Assembly (NCBI GenBank): GCA_037074705.1
Contig: CM073590.1
Span: 135,799,600-135,863,599 of the forward strand
Direction of reading: 5' to 3'
Origin: Zhengitettix transpicula
Taxonomy: Eukaryota; Arthropoda; Insecta; Orthoptera; Tetrigidae
DNA length: 64,000 nt
Shown: piece after piece, positions 48,056-59,655 of the stretch
How the letters are laid out: each line of letters starts with the position of its first letter
Numbering within the stretch: the first letter of the stretch is position 1
The notes under the pieces: model-generated
Database searches by the model: none
Told to the model about the DNA's origin: nothing
What the model saw: the letters and a program-made list of their open reading frames with translations, nothing else
Position numbers and translations under genes: made by a program

Positions 48056-50269
48056 CTAATTGGTAATTATCGTAATAAATATCGTGTTATATTACAGTTT
48101 AGAAATTTTCATCAATTAATTGGAAAGTAACTGTCGAAATATGCTCAAATCATCGCATTAAATCAGAAATTAATTATATTAAGTGTAATATTTCATGAAC
48201 ACTAGGAAAGTCTTTCAACATATGTACTAACTTTAATTAAATTCCAGTATAATAGGTAGATAAATGAATTCATATTGTGAAGAAGAGGCGCGCCGCAAAA
48301 TTTTTAAATAATTTATTTTATTGGAATCTAAACACAAGCCAGCAGCAAGTCGAACGTTGGAATTTACGATCATAACATTTTGGCGCCACCGTGTCGGAAA
48401 GACAGAATGAGTGCATGACAAAATACAAGTCGAAGGGATTAGGAGGGTCGCTTAAGAAAATTTCACCGAGCGGACATTAACCCTGAAATACACAGTGTTG
48501 GGATTCGTGAAGATGAATATTTGAAATTGATTGGCTGAGAAAGGTCAGATGATTTGGTTTCTATACCTGTAGTGGGGAATAAAATTGTGGAGCACGGAGG
48601 AGACGCGAGCTCGAGAAGGCAGTATAAGATCATATATCAGAAAGAATGGTTGGTTAGAGAAGCAGTATAATATCTGAAAAAAAAATAATTATTAGCGAAG
48701 ACAGAGTGGAGAAGAGAAAAGTCTATCACCGCAGTCTAGGAAGTACCATGTAAGTCCTATGTACGAGTTAAGTAACCAGCCTAGAAATAGAGAGAGAGAG
48801 AGAGAGAGAACACAGCCCAATGCAGTCGCAAATGTGAGGAGATCCACAACCAATGAACAGGGGTTCATTGCCCGACTTCGAGACTACGTGTCGCTGAGCA
48901 GGAAGGAAGCCCGTGAGAACCTTGCACAGGCCGCCTGAAATTCCTAGAAGCATCCCTGAGCCAGGTACCTGCCGTGAATGCTCCTGGACGACGAGATCAA
49001 AACAAGCAGGCGTGTCTGTATTTCCGCATCGAGATGCGTTTTACGAGACTTCTGTTACACGACATCCACGAGTCATGACCCTTTGATTTGAACTAAATAC
49101 TGTATGTAAATAATGTCTTGTAAATATTACCATAATTATCCATGTTGATAATCCTGTTAATTGATGTTAAAATTTAGTCATCAAATAAATTAAATGTTTT
49201 TTTATTAAACAATCTATTCCATACAACCCTGCCTGTATATATGTTATGTACTATGCAATTTGTAACATTTTAAATATTAATAGTTTACATTATATGTCTA
49301 CTACACGTGTCAATAATTTTATTTGCAGGTTTTCTATAACCTAATATCTCGATACTAGAATTTTCATTTCGGTTTCGGTTCACCTTGAATTGTGTGTTAC
49401 TTATACTAATATTTGGGTTAAGTATTTATTGAATTTATTTAAGAGCATTGAATTGTGCTTATTTCGTTATATTGTGAAAATGCAGTTTGTTGTGCTCAGT
49501 TAAAGAGTAGGGATACATTAAATCAACAAAGCAAAAGATAAAATTTCAAAGCAGCGTCTCACCATAAACCGAACAACTCAAAATTCAGCAAACGTCCAGC
49601 TTTATTTGAACCGGTGATTTCTAAATGAACTTACTCCAATGTTTTAATTTAGAAAATAGAAATGCAGCCTAAGTCGACACTGATCTACCAGCCGAAGTGA
49701 AGTTGCCGCCAGGGGGAGGGGAAACGGTATTATAGTGGCGGACCCTCTTAGTAACATCAGTACGTAACATTCAAAATGTAAAATTATACTTATATTTAAA
49801 AATAACGATTCAGGTACGACAGGTGTCAGGTGCCTATCATATTGTTGAGAACAAAGTCTATATAACTTTTACGTATTCTAAAAAAAACTGGTTGGTTGTG
49901 TAGTAACTTCCGTTTAATAGTTTTCCTTGTCTTTATCTGCATATTAGTGCCCATTAGTTTCATGATTTATGGTTTGAATGTGATTATATAGTGCCATAGT
50001 ATGCGGAATATAGGTGAAAAGGTGAAGCGTATTGTTATTAATTCGTAACGGCGACCATTTTACACTATTATCGTCAATACTGACTGAAACAGTATAGTAA
50101 AATAATTTAAGAATTTCAACGTTCATACACTACAAATCAGGCATAAAGTCAAAAGCTACAGATTTATAAACAGCGGTTTGCACAAGCATTGCCTTTATTC
50201 GGAATACGAAAACATTTTTACTTTCTGTTAAATTTTTACTGCGGAAAGCTGAAAATTGAGTGAACTCTG
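48056..50269. other. stretch without recognised gene
   Basis: Contains a (GA)n run at 48788-48809 and a GC-richer patch 48840-49080. No coding region recognised. Confidence 0.45.
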
Positions 50270-50494
50270 CCTCCTAATCTGGTCGAGGCACAGAGAAGGG
50301 AATGTTGCGTCCCCAAAGCAAAACCCTATACTGCCATCGGAAGGGCGTGGGACAAATATCTACAGCCCGACCTACCTGACGCAGGTTTTCTAGGGTTTGT
50401 CCTGTATCACTTTAACGCAAATTCTGGGGGCCCTAGTTAACCCTTGGCTCCCTTAGCTCTGCCATGCCGCATCCCCCCTTTCAAATCCCTTCCT
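50270..50494 (+). mobile_element. retroposon family R copy, 5' portion, interrupted by a LINE
   Basis: Plus-strand copy with GGAAGGGCGTGGGAC, AGGTTTTCTAGGGTTTGTCC, GTTAACCCTTGGCT and TTTCAAATCCCTTCCTAT. At 50494 the match stops and the LINE begins; it resumes at 52012 with GGTAGTTGCCACTACGTGG. Confidence 0.8.
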
Positions 50495-51634
50495 ATTCAG
50501 AGTATACAAAATTCCCTTGATGAAAAACTGAAGGTAGCCGGAATTTTTGCTGATCTCTCGAAGGCATTTGATCTTGTAGACCACAGCATACTCCTCCAAA
50601 AATTAGAATATTATGGGATCAGAGGCAACGCTTTGGCACTCTTTGAATCTTATCTCAACAATCGGAAACAGAAGGTAGCCTTAAAAAACAAAGCTGGTGA
50701 GGTGCACTTGTCAGAATGGGAGGGCATTTCTTGTGGCGTGCCTCAGGGCTCAATATTAGGTCCCCTGCTTTTTCTTTTGTATATTAACGATCTTCCAGAA
50801 TATATGGACCCTATAAAATCTGTCTTATACGCAGATGACACTAATTTGTTAATTACGGACATTGATTTAAATAATCTCAATGCGAAGATTGAGACTGCAT
50901 CTAGAGACCTAAATACTTGGTTCGCCGCCAATAAATTAACACTCAATGTACAGAAAACTAAGTTAGTTCGTTTTACAACAGAAACCAACAACATCGTAAC
51001 GGATAAGTTCTCTGATCATGCGACTTTCCTCGGCTTGCAAGTCGACATGAAATTAAAATGGAACTTGCACATTGATCGCCTCGTGCGCAAACTTAGTTCT
51101 GTTTGTTACTCATTGAGACTATTGACGCAACAAGTTTATACCAAAACTGCTTCACTAGTCTACTTTGCCTACTTTCATTCACATATGTGTTACGGTATTG
51201 CCAACTGGGGCAATTGTTCTCGTAGTGTGGATGTCTTCAAACTGCAAAAACGAGCCATTAGAATTATATCAGATTCAGATGCTAGAGAAAGCTGCAGGCC
51301 GCTGTTCAAAAGACTCCATATTCTGACTCTACCTAGCGCTTACATATTAGAAATACTAAAATTTGTTAAACGCAACATGAACCTTTTTGCAAGTAACGGG
51401 GACAATCATGGCTATGACACAAGAAACCGTTCAGTTCTTAGGTCTGACAAGCACAGCCTCAGTCTCTATGAGTCTAGCGTTCATTATTCCGGTATCGCAC
51501 TATTTAACAGCCTTCCTGATCATGTAAAGAACATCAACAACTACAACTTATTCGTCAAGGAGTGTAAAACTTACCTTGTCAATGGAACTTATTACTCCGT
51601 ACACGAATTTTTGAATCGGTCTGACATTCGTTGA
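50444..51634 (+). CDS. LINE reverse transcriptase fragment, open chimeric ORF (396 codons)
   Basis: An uninterrupted ORF whose first 17 or so codons come from the retroposon and the rest from the C-terminal part of a non-LTR reverse transcriptase. Visible RT motifs: FADLSKAFD (35-43, catalytic Asp37), GVPQGSILGP (98-107), and YADD (129-132, catalytic Asp131/132). After the RT come the thumb-like region and a C-terminal block with HGYDTRNRS and YYSVHEFL, typical of CR1/Rex1/Daphne-like LINEs. The endonuclease, the N-terminal RT part and any first ORF are missing, as expected for 5' truncation. With no stop or frameshift over 1.1 kb the insertion is probably fairly young. The ATG is not native to the element, so translation is doubtful. 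Confidence 0.85.
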   Translation: MAPLALPCRIPPFKSLPIQSIQNSLDEKLKVAGIFADLSKAFDLVDHSILLQKLEYYGIRGNALALFESYLNNRKQKVALKNKAGEVHLSEWEGISCGVPQGSILGPLLFLLYINDLPEYMDPIKSVLYADDTNLLITDIDLNNLNAKIETASRDLNTWFAANKLTLNVQKTKLVRFTTETNNIVTDKFSDHATFLGLQVDMKLKWNLHIDRLVRKLSSVCYSLRLLTQQVYTKTASLVYFAYFHSHMCYGIANWGNCSRSVDVFKLQKRAIRIISDSDARESCRPLFKRLHILTLPSAYILEILKFVKRNMNLFASNGDNHGYDTRNRSVLRSDKHSLSLYESSVHYSGIALFNSLPDHVKNINNYNLFVKECKTYLVNGTYYSVHEFLNRSDIR

Positions 51635-51972
51635 ACTGCCTTGCCTACAAAATTGCCGAATATGCTATAAATATGTAAATAGTTTGTCCAGTTTTCCCCT
51701 TTTGGTTCTGTTTTCCTGCCTCTGCTTTCTGTTTTAGTAAATATCTATGACGACATCCCTCCGTACCTAGCGACAGGAGATTAATACCAGGAAGTGATTT
51801 GTGTCGTGTGCGTGTTTCCTAAAAATAGTGTGTATGATTGTAGTGACTAGACTAATATAAACAGATATGAATTTTTGTGTGTGTTTTTGTGTATTATAAG
51901 TTTATATGCAATTTATCTACTGTACATTTGTGACGAATCCTATTTCCTCTTTAGAGGGCTAATGGTGAATAA

Positions 51973-52010
<38 letters not shown>

Positions 52011-52011
52011 G
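50495..52011 (+). mobile_element. 5'-truncated CR1/Rex1-like LINE with (ATCT)n tail
   Basis: From the RT fragment at 50495 through a roughly 340-base 3' UTR ending GAGGGCTAATGGTGAATAAAT and a tetranucleotide tail. It lies inside a family R retroposon whose two halves flank it. CTAT is present on both sides, but the tail sequence hides the exact target duplication. Confidence 0.8.
51974..52010 (+). repeat. (ATCT)n tail of the LINE
   Basis: About nine ATCT units directly after GAATAA, forming the 3' tail as in several LINE clades. Confidence 0.95.
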
Positions 52012-52068
52012 TTATTTAAATGGTAGTTGCCACTACGTGGATTACCCTCATGTAGCCTCATTTAGCTC
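52012..52068 (+). mobile_element. retroposon family R copy, 3' portion after the LINE
   Basis: GGTAGTTGCCACTACGTGG and ATTACCCTCATGTAGCC complete the copy that starts at 50270. The A-tail is not kept. Confidence 0.75.
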
Positions 52069-52071
52069 TGA

Positions 52072-53289
52072 GTGAAAATGAACATTTTTTTATTCTAGTA
52101 TGATTGGCGTCTGATATTTGAAAAATTTGTTTCATATATTTGGTCGAATTCTTGAATAAATTTAGTGTTAAACAAGAACAATTTAATTTTGATGTTTTTA
52201 TATTATATATATATATATTATATTATATTGTATATATATTATATTAAGCCTATGTGAAACACTACTCAACTTCCAGAAGTTAATGATGGCTTAATTTTTT
52301 AGAACTTTTCACCACAAACTTTATGAACTACCGATTTGAATATTATTAAATTATTTATCGTACCCAAAGAATTAAGATGGCACTGAACATCAAATACGTC
52401 ATAAGAGAAGGTAATAATGTAAGTATGCAAAATGGAGAAAAGAAAATCTTATAATAGAAAATTGTCTAAAGAAGCAGTGGAAAAGACCATATTTTGGCCG
52501 GCTTTGACGCGTTAGATAACGAATGGGTCAACTTTGGTAATGTATTCCGTCACTAGGAAATACTAATATAATTATGATTATAGTAGAATCCATACAGAAA
52601 GAAAATATTTATGGTAGTTTCTATTTTTTATAATATCATTTTTTTTCAAATATTTGTATAATATCTACTCGTGTTTATTTGTATTCCTGCATTTGGGGTT
52701 ACAATTAAATTCGATCTAAAATAAAATAAATCATTCATTCGTTAATGTTAATGCATGAGACTTCTGAAACTAAGATTTCCTTCCATTTTGAGTTTAAATC
52801 CATATTTTTAATAACTAAAATATTAAATGTGATCATTTAAATCTATATCATGGAATCAGTCATCTGTGGTAAATTTTAAGAAATTAACATACTTCTGTAC
52901 AACTTTGTTCAATCGTTTTATCAACTGATATCAAAATAAAGAATCATTATTTCACATAGAATTTCAAGTAGTCATACACTTCATTGTTCTTTGATTTCTT
53001 TTTATTATGCATTAATCATTCATATAGTTATAATGCATTCAATTAATAATATTATTTTTTATGATATATTCGTTGTTTGAAATTATATCTCATGCATTGT
53101 ACAACCACAAAAAATAAAATTTTGAAGAAAAATTATTCATTACGCCACTTTTTTGTATGTTACTTGTTGATCTTCATTCGTCTTTAAACGTAGTCAAGTA
53201 ATGTTCATCAATAAGGATGACAAACGATATTTCCCAAATAATAACTAATGATAGAAAACATTGACATTCATTAGAATAATATAAATAAA
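52072..53289. other. AT-rich stretch without recognised features
   Basis: A short TATATA/ATATTA run lies near 52200-52250. No gene recognised. Confidence 0.45.
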
Positions 53290-53855
53290 TTGAGGCAGAG
53301 AGCTATTTATACGCTTTATTACAAAACATATCTAATTCACAACGACGACAACAACGTTTCGTCGTCTACGGGCAACTTTTCAGGCAATCAACTTTTAATA
53401 ATTGTGTATACAATCCTTTGTCCTATTCAAATTTTAAACACGACGTTTCGTCCCTGATTGGTACTTCATCAGGTGTATGGATGTTACATGTATATAAAAA
53501 AAATTACGACTTAACGTGCGGTTAGGAATTTTCGTCAACTTAAAATTATTTTATAATTGTAACATCCATACACCTGAAGTGGTCCAATTTAGGGACGAAA
53601 TGACGTGTTTAACATTTGAATATTAAATTTTTTTCTGTCTAAAAGGTTGCTATATTTATTATTTAATTTAATTATGAAGTTGGATAGTTATAATTCTTAT
53701 TCCTTTCTTCTATTAATAATTTTGAAGTATAATTTAGAGGCAATATGTTACCAAAAAAAGTAATCAAAATTATTCAACCTGAAGAACGAAACGTCGTCGT
53801 TGTTCTTGTGAATTTGATATTTTTGTAATAAAATGTTATTTATTTATTTACATTA
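53290..53855. mobile_element. nested inverted-repeat element with four hammerhead-like cores
   Basis: Outer arms about 53300-53395 and 53770-53850 pair (both with CTTTATTACAAAA and ACGACG.CAACGTTTCG-type sequence). Inner arms 53425-53489 and 53557-53624 pair as well (AAACACGACGTTTCGTCCCT and its inverted, mutated partner). Cores: minus 53354-53383, minus 53442-53473, plus 53573-53604, plus 53778-53796. No ORF. Two Penelope-like terminal pieces appear to be nested in each other. Confidence 0.7.
53442..53473 (-). ncRNA. best hammerhead-ribozyme-like core
   Basis: Minus strand: exact CTGATGA, a stem of GTACC/GGGAC (one mismatch) with loop AATCA, then GAAACGTCG. This matches the conserved CUGANGA and GAAA elements of hammerhead ribozymes. 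The cleavage site and stems I and III were not confirmed, so activity is inference. Confidence 0.5.
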
Positions 53856-53859
53856 TTAA

Positions 53860-56800
53860 TTAATAACTGTTCCAGAAAAGGGATACGTTTAATTGCCCGG
53901 AATTATAGTAATTATAAAAAATACTCGCTTTAACAGTAACAGGAAGATGACTATTACCGACCGTTAATGTGAACATAAATCTTCCAGCAATGTTTTTACG
54001 GTATCGCAACGACCTGTAGAGCATGATTAAAATTTTTTTAAGAGTTAAAGGTTTTGCCCAGTCTCATTTAACAAAACAAATCTTCTGTTGAGAGGGAATC
54101 GTGGATCATTGTATAACACACAAGTTGATGCTCTTGACACACATGAAACTTTCATTACATCCGACGTTAACATGAACAATAACAATACAAGAAACAAAAC
54201 ATAAACACTATTAAAGAAATACAGTTTGTATTCTGTGTGGGCAGTTTGCACGGAATAATTATTTGTCTCAACATCTTCTGACATCGTATGTATAGATATT
54301 CAGTTAGCTACAAAAATTCCATTTTTATGATTCCCGAGGCGAGAATTTCGATGTAAATACGAGAAGCGATTAAGAGTGGTTTGTAAATCAAAGTCAAACA
54401 AGAAACTTGAAACATTTTGAGGAAAATATGCAAATACATTACATTATCACATAAAAGTTTTGATATTTTTGTACAACAGGAGACATAAATCTAAAATTTG
54501 CTTAAATTGCTGTCTCTAGGCCACCCGCGTGGTATCTGATTAACTTCTTGCAGGCAAGCAGTGTCCTTGTCTGGATTCATATCAAATATTTGGACTTTTC
54601 CATCATTATTGCTGTCTATAAGAACTATAGATTTCATCATTATAGAACTGAATTCGAATAAAAGGAGACCAAAATTTCGAAAATATACTAAATAGTTCGA
54701 AATAGAAGCAGAGAAGTCTCGGAAAACTTCTAAGTATAATCTCAGGTTTCAACCCGAGCCAATGTTTCTGACTGTCAAACTAACGACGATGGCTGAGTTC
54801 GCCGTCTAAACGTTGATATCGCAAACATTTGCCGGGGTTAAAACCCAAGAAATATATTAGAACCAATTCATCGGGAAAACTTTCGGTCTCTGCCATTAAA
54901 TTTGTATAAAATGGAACTTTTAGCAAAACTAATTCGAAATACTTCAAGATGGTAGTCGAACTAGGATTCAGGAAATTTCCTTATTTCTTATTTCAGAGGG
55001 TGCCTTTTCCTAAAAATTTTGTTGCTCTCCCAGCCGTCTTATGGCAATTCTACTATTGGCTGTTGACGTGTTACCGACGAAGAAACTGCATCATTGCTTT
55101 TCCTTGCACACTTTGCTGTTACATAACTGTCTCCCATTCCTATGCCAAATTCCGCTGCTCATAAACCTGTATCATCATCGCATTGCCCGACTTGCTCACA
55201 TCCATCCATCTTCAACCACAATATTATGTTCTTTGGACCTCAGACCTCAGATACCTGCTGCCTTCTCGATTATCTCTCACATTTTATCATTTTTCCGTTT
55301 ACACGTTTGTCATGTCTGTTCCTCTTCATTTGCCGTATGCCGTATGAAGCATCGAGCTCCGCTCCATAAGGTTAAAAAAAATTCTAGCAAATCGCCATCT
55401 GGTGCTTTCCTGTCATCTGATTTTTAATATATTCGTCCGCACGCTTTCTGACGAGACTAATTTCTTCGTGCCTGTTATAGTCCAGCATAAAGAAGCTTAG
55501 ATGGCAATTCTGATGCATATACGATCGCATAAGCGCCGCAGACACATGAAGAAAGTCATCAGACATGGTCTGCGCACATCAAGTCTGCTAAACCTTTGCG
55601 TGAATCGATATAATCCCATCAATAGAAAGGGAAAATAGGGGAAAGTCTTGGTTGCGTTTCGATAGTCGCTTATAAGATGCTGTTTTGGTTGACGGAACAT
55701 TTTATTTTCCGCAATTAGTCTTCTTTGTTTCTGTTTCGTAAAATACATTTTACGTAAAAGCTGATTAAATATGAAATTGAAAATAAAATTTTTGTCCGAT
55801 TGACTGTTCAGTCGTAGCTGCTATTGTGTATAACCCAGCGAAAATTTCGTCCTATTTACTACCCACTTGTCTATGGACTAAATAAACCTTTATTCGGTCC
55901 ACACAAACCTGTTCTTGAGACTAAGTCTGCCGTTCGTTTATGTCAAACATCAACTGGCGCCAGACGTTGACCTTGTAATTCTGCTAGCCCGTTGTGCCCT
56001 GATCACATCAAGGGAATTCAGATCAGACTACCGCACAAATTCACAGTCTGGTGCCGATTGACGTTGCACCCCCCCCCCCCCCCCATGCCCCCCTACTCGC
56101 TACCCTTAAGTCACTACACCAGCTCTGCGCAGACTGATGAAAAGCTTCCGAATCATACTAATGTTTTTAGAATGTCTATCGGTTCCACGCGTAGAATTTA
56201 TCTGACGTACATACTCCCCTTAAATTAATCTAATTTCAGATATAACTGGCATGGAGCCCAAACGATCCTTTAGAAATTCTATTCAAAATTCTTTCTATCA
56301 CAATAAATATTTTTTGAACCTAATAATTGAAGATCTTGGCACTTCATACCAGCTAATTAATACAAAATTCAACAACACAGAAGACCTTTTTATCACAAAT
56401 ATTAATTATTAAGGTATAATCTTTTGACAACTCTTATTAAGTTAAATTGATAAAGTTCCAAATAAGGGACGAAACATAGGATTTTTCTTTTTGTATTGAT
56501 TTTAATATCAATATAGCCTTTGAAGTGAATATTTCATATTAAACTTGTTCTGACTTATTGGCCATATATTTATTTACTAATGAGTAAACAGAAATTGGTT
56601 ACCTCCTTTGTTAAACAAATAACAAGAAGTTTCTTTGAAAAACAAGATTATATTTGCGTTCCATTGCGAATACTATCAAGAGATCTCTCAGCTGTGTATT
56701 TTTTCGAATATTTTAACTGTTAAACGTGCAACTCGGTTTAGTAAATCTCCTCGTAGTTTCGTAATTGAGTACAACTAAACAAAACTTTTTAAATCTATTT

Positions 56801-57045
56801 CAGTGTAATTTAGATAATACGAAGCTGACAGGACGGGGTAAAAATTATATATGTCAAAAATTGACACTTACGAAAATTACATTTAAAATGTGAATTTTAC
56901 CAATATTTATTCTTATATTTATGTACTATTCAGTATTGTGTATATTTTTACAATAAGGAGAATGGTACAGGGTAAATATGCATTTAACCCGATGCAATAA
57001 ATTAATTACAATTTTTCAAAGAAGCTGGAATATCTGATTGTTTTG
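53860..57045. other. stretch without recognised gene
   Basis: Contains a C-homopolymer at 56068-56084 and a partial AGGGACGAAACATAGG core near 56462. Open frames at 54949-55566 match no family I know. Confidence 0.45.
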
Positions 57046-57163
57046 CAGAATTTAGTATAAACATTTTGCTAGAAGACGATGACAGCGTACGTAATCGAAA
57101 CGTTCCGGATACAATTTTTCACTCGGTTAAAAACCCGGGAAGATTTTATTCAGAATTTAGTAT
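57046..57163 (+). mobile_element. 92-bp short insertion with 13-bp target-site duplication and hammerhead-like core
   Basis: CAGAATTTAGTAT is present at 57046-57058 and 57151-57163, perfectly repeated. The 92 bases between contain GCTAGAAGACGATGACAGCG and ATCGAAACGTTCCGG, then CTCGGTTAAAAACCCGGG. The order resembles the right arm and tail of the insertion at 26355-26655. It looks like a minimal member of the same family. Confidence 0.75.
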
Positions 57164-57944
57164 GTTAATGTTTTCAAACCCTTGAAGCACGTTTAATGAC
57201 TGAGACTTCGACGCTGACTTGTCCCTAAATAACCGACGACGTTCACGCAGGTGACGAAGCGTCGGAATTGACGAGGGAATATCTTCAGCTTCGAGTTGTT
57301 CTTTCTCCTCTTCATTAAACGAATTATTGCCCAAAACGTCAGCTAAAACGTATTCATATGAAATCTCCCCCCCCCCCCCCACACACACACACACAGTCAG
57401 CCATTCGTCCAAGTTGACGTATTCAACAACGATAACGAAAATATTATCATGAAGTTTAACATCTTATTCATCCGTGTTAAAGACTAAGTTTTGGCTGGAA
57501 TTTCTGTAGAAAAACTTCGAATAATATAGATTAAATTTCTAATTACTTGTGATTTTTTCATTGATACAATGCAAAATTCAAGGGGGCGAGAGAAATCTTC
57601 GAATTATTCAAGTTCCACTGTATTATTATTATACTAATAATTATCTACTAATAATTATCTACTTATAATTTTTTTAATTATTTTTAATTACGTGTATCCC
57701 GAATATTGTTTCATTAATACCCTTTACTTAAAGCATTCCTACATAGTTGGAGAAATTTTAAACACTAATTGTCAGGAAATGTACTTGAGTTACGTAAATA
57801 TTTGAGTGTCAATTACAAGTAGGAGTTTCCCTAAAGTATGTTAAAATTTCAGGATAAAACGAACCAATTTTTCAAAGCTATTACAGTCACAATGCATCGT
57901 GAAAGACATATTACCTTTGTTTTTTCAAATAATTAGCCGAGTAT
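57164..57944. other. stretch without recognised gene
   Basis: A C-run followed by (CA)n lies at 57369-57394. The 88-codon minus-strand frame across it (57146-57412) starts with translated microsatellite and I do not recognise the rest. Confidence 0.4.
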
Positions 57945-58040
57945 ACCAAGGATTTTTATTTTATATTTAATATAATCACGCAATTATCAGTTACTAAATA
58001 AATAAGAAATACAGTCAATACTTGGCCAAAACGTATTAAT
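57945..58040. repeat. half copy of the palindromic element at 58211
   Basis: Shares with the left arm of 58211-58556 the TTTATATTTAATATAATC stretch, an AATTAT/AATTGT block, AATAAATAAG and a CAGTCAATA/CAGCCAGTAT block, same orientation. Confidence 0.5.
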
Positions 58041-58210
58041 TACGCCTATCATAAATACGTTTTAATTTCAAAAATTTTAAAAAATGTAAACGTGATTTAA
58101 TTAATTTATAACCTAAATTTAGCCAACATTTAATTACATATTTATATTTAATGAAATTTAAGTCTGACAATTGTACCAGATTTATAAATAAAAAGTACAA
58201 CAGTCAAGTC

Positions 58211-58556
58211 TAAATATTTGGAAAAGTTAGATACAAATATTTCGCAAGCCTTGCATAATTAATTTTATATTTAATATAATCTGGTAATTGTAATTTAATT
58301 AATAAATAAGCTATGCAGCCAGTATGTCAGAAAAATCTATCAATTAATTAAACCAAAAATTCGTTATTTTACATTATTTAAAAAACTTTGAAATAAAAAC
58401 TAATTTTTGGTTCAATTAATTAATAACTTTTTCTGAAATATTGACTGTACTGCTTATTTATTCATGAAATAATTATAATTGCCAGATTATATTGAATATT
58501 AAATTTATGATGCTGGGCCTAAGAAATATTTCCAATTAACATTTTTCAAATATTTA
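58211..58556. mobile_element. palindromic MITE of about 346 bp
   Basis: Imperfect inverted repeats from TAAATATTTGG at the left end to CAAATATTTA at the right, arms about 150 bases, with an AT-rich centre near 58365-58400. TTAATATAATCTGG and CCAGATTATATTGAA, and CCAAAAATT/AATTTTTGG, mark the pairing. No coding capacity; superfamily not assigned. Confidence 0.7.
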
Positions 58557-59020
58557 TGGTATTTGATTCTTGTGTGTGTCTTTCTTGTAATACTGGTACA
58601 AAAAAAAGTAGTTCTTAAATTTCGTTTATAAATGAGTTAAGCCACCCTTACATTTTTTTTAAAAAAAAGAAAAACTAAATTTTGTTTTGATTAATTTCTA
58701 AATTTTTTATATTATTTTATTATTTATTGGTAAACTAAAAACGGAATATTGGTAAAGTTAACCTATTGTATCCATCAATTCGTCTACAATCTTGACAGTT
58801 TTCGGTTTTTTGTAAATACAGACTATCTGGCAAAACATCGATATTTGCAGGTGACACGATAGCACAGCTTTAAATTATTCAATGCAATATAAATTACGGA
58901 AAAATTGCGTTCAGAATCGTAAAAAGTTTTAATTTGACGTGCACAAGTTACCAAACCCGAATAAGTTATATGAATCAAGTACAATCATACATTTTACTTA
59001 ACTATTGATTAATAGTAACG

Positions 59021-59307
59021 CAATTGATGACAAGACACAGACACTTTTTATTTTTTTATTATGACGACGTTTCGATACATTTTTGTAGCATCTTCAGCAA
59101 GACTGCTTCAATCTTGTTAGCGTTAAATGAATTGTGTGCCTCAGACCACCGTTCCAAAAACTGTGTGAATTTAGTAACTTGTTTCATTTAGATGCGCTAG
59201 TTTAATGTGTGAATTTGGAAAATACCTGAAAGTATACAAAAAATGTATCAAAACGTAGTCATATTAAAAATTAAAAATAAAACGTGTCTGTATAAGGTCA
59301 TCAATTG
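59021..59307. mobile_element. foldback element with hammerhead-like core
   Basis: Arms 59021-59098 and 59226-59307 are inverted, from CAATTGATGAC at the left to its partner GTCATCAATTG at the right. The left arm's minus strand reads GCTGAAGATGC, a TACA/TGTA hairpin and TCGAAACGTCGTC (59064-59097). The partner core in the right arm has lost the CTGAAGA part. Confidence 0.7.
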
Positions 59308-59539
59308 TTTCATTAATCCAAATCAGACGTTAAATTAAAACTTATTGATTATTAGATCAGTGTGCAAGAAGTCTTAAAAATAATTTATGATAATTACTTA
59401 AGCTTATTACTTTATCCAAGGATAAGACATTTGACAGCCATAATAGACCAACATCTGAAAATTTAAGTCTTCAATAAATCCCTAATAGGATTATCATATT
59501 CTTGGTGTCGTAACAAGACCAACTATATAAATAAAATAA

Positions 59540-59655
59540 TATTAAAGGATTAGGATGGAAAAATTTCGTCCAGGCCGGGAATTAAACCCATGACAACAAT
59601 TTGTTGGTGCTCTATCTATCTGAGCTACCCGGGTCGACTCCCCGTCAGGTGCGAC
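59540..59655 (-). repeat. tRNA-derived SINE
   Basis: Minus strand: CCCGGGTAGCTCAGATAGAT (box A, 59609-59627) and GGGTTTAATTCCC (box B, 59577-59589) at tRNA spacing, then CCATCCTAATCC. The anticodon arm does not fold well, so it is a SINE rather than a gene. Shares the CCATCCTAAT tail start with 47968. Confidence 0.65.

Noticed and set aside
57146..57412. 88-codon minus-strand frame with acidic and basic stretches
   Set aside because: The beginning is translated microsatellite (VCVCVGGGG) and the rest is not recognisable; it could be a relic but cannot be supported.
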